Assembly (NCBI GenBank): GCA_963717955.1
Contig: CAVQXR010000001.1
Coordinates: forward strand, 1,302,001 to 1,366,000
DNA: 64,000 nt
Direction of reading: 5' to 3'
Origin: CAVQXR01 sp963717955
Lineage (GTDB): Bacteria; Actinomycetota; Thermoleophilia; Gaiellales; Gaiellaceae
The notes beneath the pieces are model-generated. The model saw only the letters and a program-made list of their open reading frames with translations, was not told the origin of the DNA and searched no databases. Below, in pieces: positions 34,632 through 42,542 of the stretch (its first letter is position 1; each line of letters opens with the position of its first letter). The position numbers were made by a program, and so were the translations under genes.

Positions 34632-37127
34632 GTGGCCGGCACCGACATCCTTGCGAAAGCTCGCCGTGGAGAGCGGCTCGATGCCGGTGAGGCGCGGGCG
34701 CTCGGCGGGCTCGAGGCCGGGGCGCTCCTCGGGCCGGCGCAGGAGCTCCGCGCGAGCGGCCACGGAACGCGGGTCACCTTCTCGCCGAAGGTGTTCATCC
34801 CGCTGACGAAGCTGTGCCGGGACGTGTGCCACTACTGCACCTTCGCCCGGCCGCCACGGAGGGGCGAGCGGGCGTTCATGACGCCCGAGGAGGTCCTCGA
34901 GGTCGCCCGGGCCGGTGCGGCGGCCGGCTGTCATGAGGCCCTGTTCACGCTCGGCGACAAGCCCGAGCGACGCTATCGCGCGGCCCGCGAGGAGCTCGAG
35001 GCGCTCGGGTTCGCGACCACGATCGAGTACCTCGCCCACGTCTCGGCGCTCGTCCTCTCGCAGACCGGGCTCCTTCCTCACGCGAACCCCGGGGTGATGA
35101 CCGGGCCGGACATGCGCCTGCTCCGCGAGGCATCGGTCTCGCAGGGGATCATGCTCGAGTCGGTCTCGCCACGGCTCGCCGAGCGTGGCGGCCCGCACTT
35201 CGGCTCGCCCGACAAGCATCCCGCCGCACGGCTCGAGACGCTCCGGCTCGCCGGCGAGCTGCGCGTGCCGTTCACGACCGGGATCCTGATCGGGATCGGC
35301 GAGACGCGGGACGAGCGGATCGAGGCGCTCCTCGCGATCCGCGACCTCCACGATCGGTACGGGCACGTGCAGGAGGTGATCGTCCAGAACTTCCGCGCGA
35401 AGCCCGGAACCCGCATGGCCGACCACCCCGAGCCGTCGCTCGACGAGCTGCTGTGGTCGTGCGCGGCCGCGCGGCTCGTGCTCGGCCCGGGGATGAACGT
35501 GCAGGCGCCGCCGAACCTCTCCTACGACGAGTTCCCGCGGCTGCTCGACGCCGGGATCAACGACTGGGGCGGCGTCTCGCCCGTGACGATCGATCACGTC
35601 AACCCGGAAGCGCCGTGGCCCGAGCTCGCCCGGCTCGGCCGCGCGACACGCAGGCGGGGCCTCGAGCTGGCGCCGCGCCTTCCCCTCTACCCCGCGTACG
35701 TCGAGGAGGTCGAGCGCTGGTGCGAGCCGGCCGTCGCGACCGCCGTCCGGCATCGGGCAGACGCGTCTGGCCTCGCCCGCGACGACCGATGGGCGGCCGG
35801 CGAGGCGGATGCGGTGCCGGCCGGCTTCCGCCCCCCGGGACGGGCCGGCGCGGCCGGCGGGCCGTACCCGGCCGCCACGATCAGCCGCTTCGGCGTCGGG
35901 ATCAGCCCCGGCGTGCGCGAGGCGCTGGCGAAGCTCGAGGAGGAAGCCGAGCTCGACGAGGACGACGTGACGGCCCTGTTCGAGGCCCGTGACCGGAGCC
36001 TGCGGGCGGTGATCCGCGCTGCCGACGAGCTGCGCCGCGAGACGTGTGGCGACACCGTCTCCTACGTCGTGACGCGGAACATCAACTACACGAACGTCTG
36101 CTACTTCCGCTGCGGCTTCTGCGCCTTCTCGAAGGGGAAGCTCGCCGAGAACCTGCGCGGGCCCGCCTACCTCGTCCCGACCGAGGAGGTGCTTCGGCGC
36201 TGCCGCGAGGCATGGGACCGCGGCGCCGTCGAGGTCTGTCTGCAGGGGGGCATCCACCCCGGCTTCACGGGTGACTACTACGTCGAGCTCTGCGACGCGA
36301 TCCGGCAGGAGCTACCCGGGCTGCACGTGCATGCGTTCTCGGCGCTCGAGGTCTGGCAGGGTGCGGCGACGCTCGGCGTCCCGCTCTTTCACTACCTCGG
36401 CCGGCTCCGTGACGTCGGGCTCGGCTCGCTGCCGGGCACCGCCGCGGAGGTCCTCGACGACGACGTGAGGCGCGTCCTCTGTCCGGACAAGGTGAACACC
36501 GCGCAATGGCTCGAGGTGCACGACACCGCCCACCGGGTCGGGCTGCGGTCGACGACGACGATCATGTTCGGCTCGGTGGAGTCGACGCGTCACTGGGCCC
36601 GGCACCTGCTCCGGCTCCGCGAGCAGCAGCGGCGCTCCGGGGGCTTCACCGAGTTCGTCCCGCTGCCGTTCGTGCACATGGAGGCGCCCATCTACCTCCA
36701 CGGCGGCGCCCGCCCGGGGCCCACGTTCCGCGAGGCGATCCTGATGCACGCGGTCGCCCGCCTCGCGCTCTACCCGCACATCACGAACATCCAGGCGTCG
36801 TGGGTGAAGCTCGGCGTGGAGGGTGCGAAGCTCGCGCTCGCCGCCGGGGCGAACGACCTCGGCGGGACACTGATGAACGAGTCGATCTCGCGCGCCGCAG
36901 GCGCCTCCCACGGCCAGGAGATGCCGCCGGAGCGCATGGAGGCGGCGATCCGCGCGCTCGGCCGCACGCCGCGCCAGCGCACCACCCTCTACGGCTCGCC
37001 CGATCCCGAGCGGACCAAGGCATCGTTCGAAGCGGCGCCGCTCGTCGAGCCCGAGAACCCGAAGGTCGACACGACCGGGATGTCGCGCCCCCGGCGCCTC
37101 ATCCGGCCCGGGCTCGCCGCCGACTGA
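34632..37127 (+). CDS. fbiC: Bifunctional FO synthase (CofG-CofH fusion)
   Basis: 831 residues from GTG 34632, intact. Two radical-SAM domains make the deazaflavin FO from tyrosine and a pyrimidine precursor. The CofG half (about 1-395) has LCRDVCHYCTFARPP with the CX3CX2C cluster motif. The CofH half (about 430-831) has NVCYFRCGFCAFSKG with the second CX3CX2C. CofH signatures such as VCLQGGIHPGFTGDYYVELC and NTAQWLEVHDTAHRVGLRST are present. A linker near 380-420 joins them. Fusion is typical of actinobacteria; archaea use separate proteins. It is expressed alone, 96 bases from the divergent ligase. Confidence 0.95.
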   Translation: MAGTDILAKARRGERLDAGEARALGGLEAGALLGPAQELRASGHGTRVTFSPKVFIPLTKLCRDVCHYCTFARPPRRGERAFMTPEEVLEVARAGAAAGCHEALFTLGDKPERRYRAAREELEALGFATTIEYLAHVSALVLSQTGLLPHANPGVMTGPDMRLLREASVSQGIMLESVSPRLAERGGPHFGSPDKHPAARLETLRLAGELRVPFTTGILIGIGETRDERIEALLAIRDLHDRYGHVQEVIVQNFRAKPGTRMADHPEPSLDELLWSCAAARLVLGPGMNVQAPPNLSYDEFPRLLDAGINDWGGVSPVTIDHVNPEAPWPELARLGRATRRRGLELAPRLPLYPAYVEEVERWCEPAVATAVRHRADASGLARDDRWAAGEADAVPAGFRPPGRAGAAGGPYPAATISRFGVGISPGVREALAKLEEEAELDEDDVTALFEARDRSLRAVIRAADELRRETCGDTVSYVVTRNINYTNVCYFRCGFCAFSKGKLAENLRGPAYLVPTEEVLRRCREAWDRGAVEVCLQGGIHPGFTGDYYVELCDAIRQELPGLHVHAFSALEVWQGAATLGVPLFHYLGRLRDVGLGSLPGTAAEVLDDDVRRVLCPDKVNTAQWLEVHDTAHRVGLRSTTTIMFGSVESTRHWARHLLRLREQQRRSGGFTEFVPLPFVHMEAPIYLHGGARPGPTFREAILMHAVARLALYPHITNIQASWVKLGVEGAKLALAAGANDLGGTLMNESISRAAGASHGQEMPPERMEAAIRALGRTPRQRTTLYGSPDPERTKASFEAAPLVEPENPKVDTTGMSRPRRLIRPGLAAD

Positions 37128-37467
37128 ACGAGACGGCGCCGGGGCCACCCCGGACCACCACCCGATTTCATCGTATCGTGGGTTCCCGCGCGGGTGGTTC
37201 GCGGATCGTGCCAAGATCGTCGCGAGACGGTGAAGATTCCGACGAGGCGCCCGCGCTCGTGCCGGAGGCGGCACCGGACCGCGAGCCTCTCGTGCGCCGT
37301 CCGGGGAATGGGGTGCGGTTCCTGCCGCGCGAAGACCAAGCCAGACAAGGACGCAGGGAGCGCCAATATGCAGGCATATTGGCGCGACTGAGGACGCGGT
37401 CTGGCGCCGCTTTGCAGCCGCCAGCACCGTGCCGCACTCCCCGGACGGTGCACTAGGCTGCACAGCC
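37128..37467. other. 340-base intergenic region before the allantoin operon
   Basis: No supported gene. Short frames on both strands lack a ribosome site or family pattern. It holds the palindrome at 37361-37384 and an otherwise unremarkable GC-rich stretch. Its length is unusual for this tightly packed window and suggests a regulatory region for the operon starting at 37468. Confidence 0.5.
37361..37384. promoter_or_regulatory. Long palindrome with CGCCAATATGC arms
   Basis: Two perfect 11-base arms, CGCCAATATGC and GCATATTGGCG, are separated by AG. The A/T-rich core stands out in this GC-rich DNA. It is 84 bases upstream of the operon's first start codon. Arm length and symmetry fit a dimeric repressor or activator site, for example of the GntR/IclR/LacI type; the family is not determinable here. 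Confidence 0.65.
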
Positions 37468-38688
37468 GTGGGCGACGTGGCTGCACGCACGGTGATGGAA
37501 CGGGCCGACGAGCTCGCGATGCTGACCGAGACGCCCGGTGAGATCACCCGTCCGTACGGCTCACCGTCCCTCCTTCGCGCGCTCGACGCGGCGGAGGAAT
37601 GGCTGCAGGAGGCCGGGCTCGCCACCCGCCGTGACGCGATCGGCAACGTGATCGGACGCCGCGGGGAGCCGGGCACGCCGGCGTTCGTGCTGGGGTCGCA
37701 TCTCGACTCCGTTCGCAATGCCGGGCGTTACGACGGGCCGCTCGGGGTCCTCGCGGCGATCGCCGCCCTCGACGAGCTACGCGGCGAGACATTGCCCTTC
37801 GCCGTCGAGGTCGTGTGCTTCGCCGACGAGGAGGGCCTCCGCTACCGGGCCTCGTACCTCGCCAGCCGGGCCTACGCCGGCCTGTTCCCGCCCGAGGAGC
37901 TCTCGCTCGAAGATGCCGGCGGAATCCCCCTCGCCGAGGCGATCCGGGCGATGCGCGGCGACCCCGACGTGCTCGCCGCCGCACCGGCCCCCACCGATGC
38001 CCCTCTGGGCTACCTCGAGGTGCACATCGAGCAGGGGCCCGTCCTCCAGGCGGAGGATCTGCCGGTCGGCATCGTGACCGCGATCGCCGGCCAGAGCCGC
38101 GGCTTCGTCCGCGTGGTCGGCGACGCCGGTCACGCCGGTAACACGCCGCCGCACCTGCGCCGCGACGCGCTCGCCGCGGCGGCCGAGCTCGTGCTCGCCG
38201 TCGAGCGCGAGATGCTGACGACGCCGGGGCTGATCGCGACCGTCGGGAGGATCGACAACGAGCCGAACGTCGGCAACGTCATCCCGGGGCTCACGACCGT
38301 GAGCTACGACGTGCGCCATCAGGACGACTCGGTCAGGCATGCCGCGGTCGACCGCCTTCGCGCCAGTGCGGCGGCTGTCTGCAAGCGGAGAGCCCTCGGG
38401 CTCGACTGGTGCCATCTCCAGGATCACGACGCCGTCCCGATGTCGCCCCGGCTTCGCGCGACGCTCGGCCGGGCCTGCTCCGCGACCGGGACGGCGACGT
38501 TCGAGGTCCCGAGCGGCGCCGGGCACGACGCCGTCTCGATCGCGCGCCTCACGCCGGAGATCTCGATGCTCTTCGTCCGCTGCAGGGACGGCATCAGCCA
38601 CCATCCGGCCGAGTCCGTGCGCGAGGAGGACGTTGCGATCGCGATCGACGTCGTCGTCGAGTTCCTGCGGGAGCTCGCCCGTGGCTGA
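37468..38688 (+). CDS. Zn-dependent allantoate/N-carbamoyl-amino-acid amidohydrolase (M20 family)
   Basis: I use GTG 37468 (MGDVAARTVMERADELAML), giving 406 residues. The AllC/HyuC/beta-ureidopropionase family removes carbamoyl or ureido groups with two metals. Metal-site residues are visible: H in LGSHLDSVRNAGRYDGPLG (with D in the same run), the glutamates in CFADEEGLRYRASYLASRAY, H in YLEVHIEQGPVLQAEDLPVG, and the C-terminal histidines in RDGISHHPAESV. The lid dimerisation domain contains AGQSRGFVRVVGDAGHAGNT. The stop overlaps the allantoinase start by eight bases, which favours allantoate as substrate, though N-carbamoyl amino acids remain possible. Confidence 0.85.
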   Translation: MGDVAARTVMERADELAMLTETPGEITRPYGSPSLLRALDAAEEWLQEAGLATRRDAIGNVIGRRGEPGTPAFVLGSHLDSVRNAGRYDGPLGVLAAIAALDELRGETLPFAVEVVCFADEEGLRYRASYLASRAYAGLFPPEELSLEDAGGIPLAEAIRAMRGDPDVLAAAPAPTDAPLGYLEVHIEQGPVLQAEDLPVGIVTAIAGQSRGFVRVVGDAGHAGNTPPHLRRDALAAAAELVLAVEREMLTTPGLIATVGRIDNEPNVGNVIPGLTTVSYDVRHQDDSVRHAAVDRLRASAAAVCKRRALGLDWCHLQDHDAVPMSPRLRATLGRACSATGTATFEVPSGAGHDAVSIARLTPEISMLFVRCRDGISHHPAESVREEDVAIAIDVVVEFLRELARG

Positions 38689-40042
38689 GCACGAGCTCGT
38701 GATCCGCGGCGGGACGCTCGTCCTCGGCGACCGGGTGATCGAGGGCGACGTCGCCGTGTCGGACGGCAAGATCGCCGCGATCGGCCCCGACCTGCCGGGC
38801 GCGGCGGTCGAGCTCGACGCCGCCGGCCGTCACGTGTTCCCCGGCGGGATCGACCCGCACGTCCACTTCGACGAGCCCGGTCGCACCGACTGGGAGGGGG
38901 TCGACTCAGGCAGCCGCTCGCTCGCGGCCGGCGGGTTCACGTGCTACGTCGACATGCCGCTCAACAACGTGCCCGTGACCGTCGACGGGCGCGCCTTCGA
39001 CGCGAAGCTCCGGGCCATCCACGGACGCTCGCACGTCGACTTCGCGCTCTGGGGAGGGCTCGTCCGGGGCAACGTCGAGCAGCTCGAGGAGCAGCACGAG
39101 CGCGGCGTCGCGGGGTTCAAGGCGTTCATGTGCCACTCGGCGATCGACGAGTTCCCTCAGGTCGACGACATCACGCTGTACGAGGGGATGCAGCGGATCG
39201 CGGAGCTCGGATCGATCCTGCTCCTCCACGCGGAGAACGCTTCGATCGTCTCGGCGCTCGCGGCGCGGGCGCGCGAGCTCGGGCACACGATGCCGGTCGA
39301 CTTCGCACGCTCGCGCCCGCCCGTCGCAGAGGTCGAGGCCACCGCGCGCGCGATCCTGTTCGCCGAGGAGACGGGCTGCCCTACGCACATCGTCCATGTC
39401 TCGGTCGCGCGCGCGGTCGAGCTCGTGGCGGCCGCGCGCTCGCGGGGAGTCGACGTGAGCTGCGAGACGTGCCCCCACTTCCTGCTGTTCACCGAGGACG
39501 ACCTGGAGGAGATCGGCCTGCCCCTGAAGTCGGCACCGCCGGTCAGGACGGCCGCCGAGCGCGACCGCCTCTGGGCCCTGATCGCCGACGGGACGCTCGA
39601 GATGGTCACCTCCGACCACTCTCCCGGACACCCGGCGGTCAAGCAGGCCGGGTTCTGGGACTCGTGGGGAGGGATCTCCGGCTGCCAGTCGACGCTCCAG
39701 CTCCTGCTCGCCGCGGGCCACGACGAGCGCGCCCTGACGCTCCCGGCCGTCGCCGGGTTGGTCGGCGGCGCAGCGGCCCGGCGCTTCGCCCTCCCGGGGA
39801 AGGGCGGGCTTGCCCTCGGCAGCGACGCCGACCTCGCGGTCGTCGATCTGCGCGTCACCGACGAGGTCCGCCTCGAGGACCTCCACTACCGGCATCCCTA
39901 CTCGGCGTACGTCGGCCTCCCGATCCGCGGGCGCGTCGAGCGGACGCTCGTGCGCGGCCAGACCGTCTACGCGGACGGGCGGTTCGCAGACCGCCCGCTC
40001 GGACGGTTCCTGACGCCGTCCGGGACCCGATCTCCCATCTGA
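38681..40042 (+). CDS. allB: Allantoinase (cyclic amidohydrolase)
   Basis: 453 residues from GTG 38681. It hydrolyses the allantoin ring to allantoate. The binuclear metal site of the dihydroorotase/allantoinase family is complete: HVHFDEPGRTDWEG (HxH), the carbamylated-lysine segment GVAGFKAFMCHS, LLLHAENASIV, CPTHIVHVS, and the aspartate in MVTSDHSPGHPAVKQ. Allantoinase-type wording (GFKAFMCHS; CETCPHFLLFTEDDLEEIG) separates it from dihydropyrimidinase. The coupled upstream amidohydrolase would take the product further. A short spacer with GAAAGGAGCG follows to the DUF3830 gene. Confidence 0.9.
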   Translation: MAEHELVIRGGTLVLGDRVIEGDVAVSDGKIAAIGPDLPGAAVELDAAGRHVFPGGIDPHVHFDEPGRTDWEGVDSGSRSLAAGGFTCYVDMPLNNVPVTVDGRAFDAKLRAIHGRSHVDFALWGGLVRGNVEQLEEQHERGVAGFKAFMCHSAIDEFPQVDDITLYEGMQRIAELGSILLLHAENASIVSALAARARELGHTMPVDFARSRPPVAEVEATARAILFAEETGCPTHIVHVSVARAVELVAAARSRGVDVSCETCPHFLLFTEDDLEEIGLPLKSAPPVRTAAERDRLWALIADGTLEMVTSDHSPGHPAVKQAGFWDSWGGISGCQSTLQLLLAAGHDERALTLPAVAGLVGGAAARRFALPGKGGLALGSDADLAVVDLRVTDEVRLEDLHYRHPYSAYVGLPIRGRVERTLVRGQTVYADGRFADRPLGRFLTPSGTRSPI

Positions 40043-40052
40043 AAGGAGCGCC

Positions 40053-40472
40053 GTGGCAGAGCACGTCGCGATCCAGGCCGGCAGATTCGCCTTCACCGCC
40101 CGGCTCGAGGCCCAGAAGGCTCCGAGGACGGTCGCGCTGTTCCGCTCCATGCTCCCGTACCGGAGCAAGCTCATCCAGGCGCGGTGGAGCGGGTTCGCAG
40201 CGTGGGTGCCGATGGGCTTCGAGCGCGTGCTCGACCTCCCGCCCGAGAATGCGACGACCATCCCGCTGCCCGGTCAGATCCTCGTCTACCCCGGAGGGGT
40301 CTCGGAAGTCGAGATTCTCTTCCCGTACGGCCCCACCTATTTCGCGAGCGTCGCCGGCCCGCTCGCCGGCAACCACTTCCTGACCGTGCTGCAGGGGCAG
40401 GAGCAGTTCGACGAGCTCGGGCACAAGGTGCAGTGGGAAGGGGCCCAGGACATCTCGTTCGATCCGATCTGA
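40053..40472 (+). CDS. DUF3830 family protein (cyclophilin-like fold)
   Basis: 139 residues from GTG 40053 with GAAAGGAG six bases upstream. AIQAGRFAFTARLEAQKAPR, TVALFRSMLPYRSKLIQARW, and GQILVYPGGVSEVEILFPYG give the compact beta-barrel pattern of DUF3830, thought to be cyclophilin-like but without a known reaction. PTYFASVAGPLAGNHFLTVL follows. The family is often found with hydantoinase, allantoinase and amidohydrolase genes, as here. It lies between allB and ureG on one transcript. A cofactor-free binding or isomerase role is speculation. Confidence 0.75.
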   Translation: MAEHVAIQAGRFAFTARLEAQKAPRTVALFRSMLPYRSKLIQARWSGFAAWVPMGFERVLDLPPENATTIPLPGQILVYPGGVSEVEILFPYGPTYFASVAGPLAGNHFLTVLQGQEQFDELGHKVQWEGAQDISFDPI

Positions 40473-40481
40473 GGAGGTGCC

Positions 40482-40538
40482 GTGCATCTCAGCCAGACAA
40501 CGGCCGACTGCCTGTCGACGCTCCGCCTTCCGAGATGA
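40482..40538 (+). CDS. Possible 18-residue ORF coupled to ureG
   Basis: GTG 40482 follows GAGGAGG at proper spacing and encodes MHLSQTTADCLSTLRLPR, stopping at 40536-40538 across the ureG start codon (ATGA). A strong ribosome site for such a short frame is unusual. It may be a translational-coupling leader for ureG or the stub of a lost gene. No family is recognisable, and ureG itself has no better ribosome site. Confidence 0.3.
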   Translation: MHLSQTTADCLSTLRLPR

Positions 40539-41170
40539 CCGAGGCGGTGCGAATCGGAATCGGAGGACCGGTCGGGTCCGGGAAGACCCGGCTGATCGAG
40601 CGGCTCCTGCCGCTCCTGCTCGCGCACGGTTACCGCGTCGCCGTGATCACGAACGACCTCGTCACGACCGAGGACGCGGAGCGTCTGCGGGCGGGCGGCC
40701 TGATCGCTCCCGAGCTCGTGGTCGGAGTCGAGACCGGCGCCTGCCCACACACGGCGATCCGCGAGGATCCGTCGATGAACCTCGCCGCGGCCGAGCAGCT
40801 CGAGCGCAACCACGGCCCCATCGACGTCCTGCTCGTCGAGTCCGGCGGGGACAACCTGGCCGCGACGTTCTCGGCCGATCTCGTCGACCACTGGCTGTAC
40901 GTGATCGATGTCGCCGCCGGCGACGACATCCCGCGCAAGCGCGGTCTCGGGATCACCCAGGCCGATCTCCTCGTCGTCAACAAGATCGACCTCGCTCCGC
41001 ACGTCGGCGCCGATGTCGGGCGGATGCGGCGCGACCTCGCCGAGGTCAGGCCCGCACGACCGACGATCTACACGGATCTCCGTCACGAGGGGGCCGGCGC
41101 GGTGCTCGACCACCTCGAGCGGGCGGTCCTCTTCCACCGGGAGCCGGACCGGGCCGCGACGGGCGATTGA
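40535..41170 (+). CDS. ureG: Urease accessory GTPase UreG
   Basis: 211 residues from ATG 40535. UreG is a SIMIBI GTPase that drives nickel delivery. Motifs: IGIGGPVGSGKTRLIERLLP (P-loop), ITNDLVTTEDAERLRAGG, the invariant metal-binding pair in GVETGACPHTAIREDPSMN (CPH), and VESGGDNLAATFSADLVDHW. The guanine motif is VVNKIDLAPHVG. It is a full-length and normal UreG. The structural ureABC and ureD/ureF genes are not in the window. Only ureE follows, 12 bases later, so the target nickel enzyme is elsewhere or is not urease. Confidence 0.92.
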   Translation: MTEAVRIGIGGPVGSGKTRLIERLLPLLLAHGYRVAVITNDLVTTEDAERLRAGGLIAPELVVGVETGACPHTAIREDPSMNLAAAEQLERNHGPIDVLLVESGGDNLAATFSADLVDHWLYVIDVAAGDDIPRKRGLGITQADLLVVNKIDLAPHVGADVGRMRRDLAEVRPARPTIYTDLRHEGAGAVLDHLERAVLFHREPDRAATGD

Positions 41171-41182
41171 CCGGAGGAAGCG

Positions 41183-41692
41183 ATGCTGCTCGCTCGGGAG
41201 ATCCTCGGGAACGCCGCTGAGCCGCGCTTCGCGGCCAGGCGCCGGGAGACCGTCGTCGTCGGTTCGTCGGATGCGTCCAAGCGGCGCCTTCGGCTCACGA
41301 CGGACGCGGGCACGGACGTCGCGGTCGACCTCCCGCGCGGCGGGTATCTCGCCGAGGGGGCGGTGCTCGCCGACGACGGTGACCGGATCGTGGTCGTCGA
41401 ACGAGCCGAGGAGCCCTCCCTCGTCGTCCGCTTCTCCCCCGAGCTCTCGCCGGAGGCTCTGATCCGGGCAGCCACCCGGATCGGCCATGCCTTCGGCAAC
41501 CAGCACGTCCCCGTCGACGTCGACGGCGGAGAGATCCGTGTGCCGATCACGACGAGCCCCGAGCTCGCCGAGCGGACGGTCCGGGCGCTCGGCCTCGACG
41601 GAGTCGACCTGCACGTCGCGCCGGTCCGCCTCGGCCGGCATGGACCGCTCGGCGACCCGGGCCACCGGCACGGTCACGACCACGCCCACTGA
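41183..41692 (+). CDS. ureE: Urease accessory nickel metallochaperone UreE
   Basis: 169 residues from ATG 41183 with GGAGGAAG upstream. The N-terminal peptide-binding domain has RRETVVVGSSDASKRRLRLT. The C-terminal metal-binding domain has AATRIGHAFGNQHVPVDVDG, containing the conserved GN-H. A histidine-rich tail ends PGHRHGHDHAH, a nickel store typical of UreE. It is co-transcribed with ureG. Without urease subunits nearby its client is uncertain. Confidence 0.9.
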   Translation: MLLAREILGNAAEPRFAARRRETVVVGSSDASKRRLRLTTDAGTDVAVDLPRGGYLAEGAVLADDGDRIVVVERAEEPSLVVRFSPELSPEALIRAATRIGHAFGNQHVPVDVDGGEIRVPITTSPELAERTVRALGLDGVDLHVAPVRLGRHGPLGDPGHRHGHDHAH

Positions 41693-41752
41693 GGCAGGCG
41701 CGCGACGCGCTCCCGCTCGTCAACCGGGAGGCGGACCGACGCGGGCGGCACA

Positions 41753-42514
41753 ATGGGCGGCGTGGACATTGAGGAGCGTGACCGGCGGCGCTGCTCGTTC
41801 GGGCCGATCGCCGACACCTACGAGCGCTACCGCCCCGGCTACCCGGCCGCCGCGATCGCCTGGCTGCTCGGCCCGGCGCCGAGCCTCGTCCTCGACCTCG
41901 CGGCGGGGACCGGGAAGCTGACGGAGGCCCTGCTCGAGGCCGGTCACGAGGTCGTCGCGGTCGAGCCCGACCCCGGGATGCGAGCAGCATTCGCGGAGGG
42001 ACGCTCGGGCGTCCCGATCCATGCGGGATCGGCGGAGCAGATCCCGCTCCCCGACCGCTCGGTCGACGCTGTCGCGGTCGGGCAGGCGTGGCACTGGTTC
42101 GACCCGCCCCGCGCGCTCCCCGAGCTGGCGCGCGTGCTTCGACCCGCCGGAACGCTCGCGATCCTCTGGAACAGCCGCGACGAGTCCGTGCCACTCGCCG
42201 TCGAGCTCGGTGCCCTGCTCGACGGCCAGAGCCCCGCGCCCGGCTCCCACGCCGAGGAGTCCGCCGAACGCCTCGGGCCACCGTTCTCGCCGGTCGAGCG
42301 AGCCGAATTCCACCACGCGCAGCTCCTCGACGTCGACGCCCTCGTCGGTCTCGTCGCCTCCCGCTCGTACACGATCACCCTGGCCGGGCCGGAGCGCGAC
42401 GAGCTGCTCGCCCGCGTGCGCGAGATCGGACGCAACGAGAGCCTTCGCTCCCCGGACGGGACGATCCGGCTGCCCTACGTGACCGTGTGCCTTCGCTCGA
42501 CACGCGTTGACTAA
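41753..42514 (+). CDS. Class I SAM-dependent methyltransferase
   Basis: 253 residues from ATG 41753 (GTG 41762 is an alternative). FGPIADTYERYRPGYPAAAI is the usual N-terminus of UbiE-like small-molecule methyltransferases. SAM motif I is LVLDLAAGTGKLTEALLEAG, followed by VVAVEPDPGMRAAF, ADQ-type IPLPDRSVDAVAVGQAWHWF, and RVLRPAGTLAILWNSRDE. The substrate is unknown. The gene ends within the TetR-type operator for the next gene. It may be transcribed with ureE, 60 bases upstream. Confidence 0.85.
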   Translation: MGGVDIEERDRRRCSFGPIADTYERYRPGYPAAAIAWLLGPAPSLVLDLAAGTGKLTEALLEAGHEVVAVEPDPGMRAAFAEGRSGVPIHAGSAEQIPLPDRSVDAVAVGQAWHWFDPPRALPELARVLRPAGTLAILWNSRDESVPLAVELGALLDGQSPAPGSHAEESAERLGPPFSPVERAEFHHAQLLDVDALVGLVASRSYTITLAGPERDELLARVREIGRNESLRSPDGTIRLPYVTVCLRSTRVD

Positions 42515-42535
42515 CGATCGTTCGTTCGCTAGCGT
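42507..42535 (+). promoter_or_regulatory. Promoter with TetR-type operator upstream of the sarcosine/DMG dehydrogenase
   Basis: TTGACT (42507-42512), a 17-base spacer and TAGCGT (42530-42535) form a plausible promoter. Its start point would fall at about 42543, the GTG itself, implying a leaderless mRNA. The operator CTAACGATCGTTCGTT (42511-42526) fills the spacer. It matches the TetR-flanking operator at 46948-46967 at every position except two (CTAACGA-N-CG-N-TCGTT). Confidence 0.6.
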
Positions 42536-42542
42536 CCGCGCG

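Noticed and set aside
37128..37467. Small open frames in the gap before the allantoin operon
   Set aside because: No ribosome site, no family pattern, unlike codon choice of neighbours; the palindrome explains the gap better.
40482..40538. The 18-codon ORF as the remnant of a urease gamma subunit
   Set aside because: The residues do not match the UreA start and the frame ends exactly at the ureG ATG, which suits a coupling leader better than a gene remnant. Kept only as a low-confidence feature.
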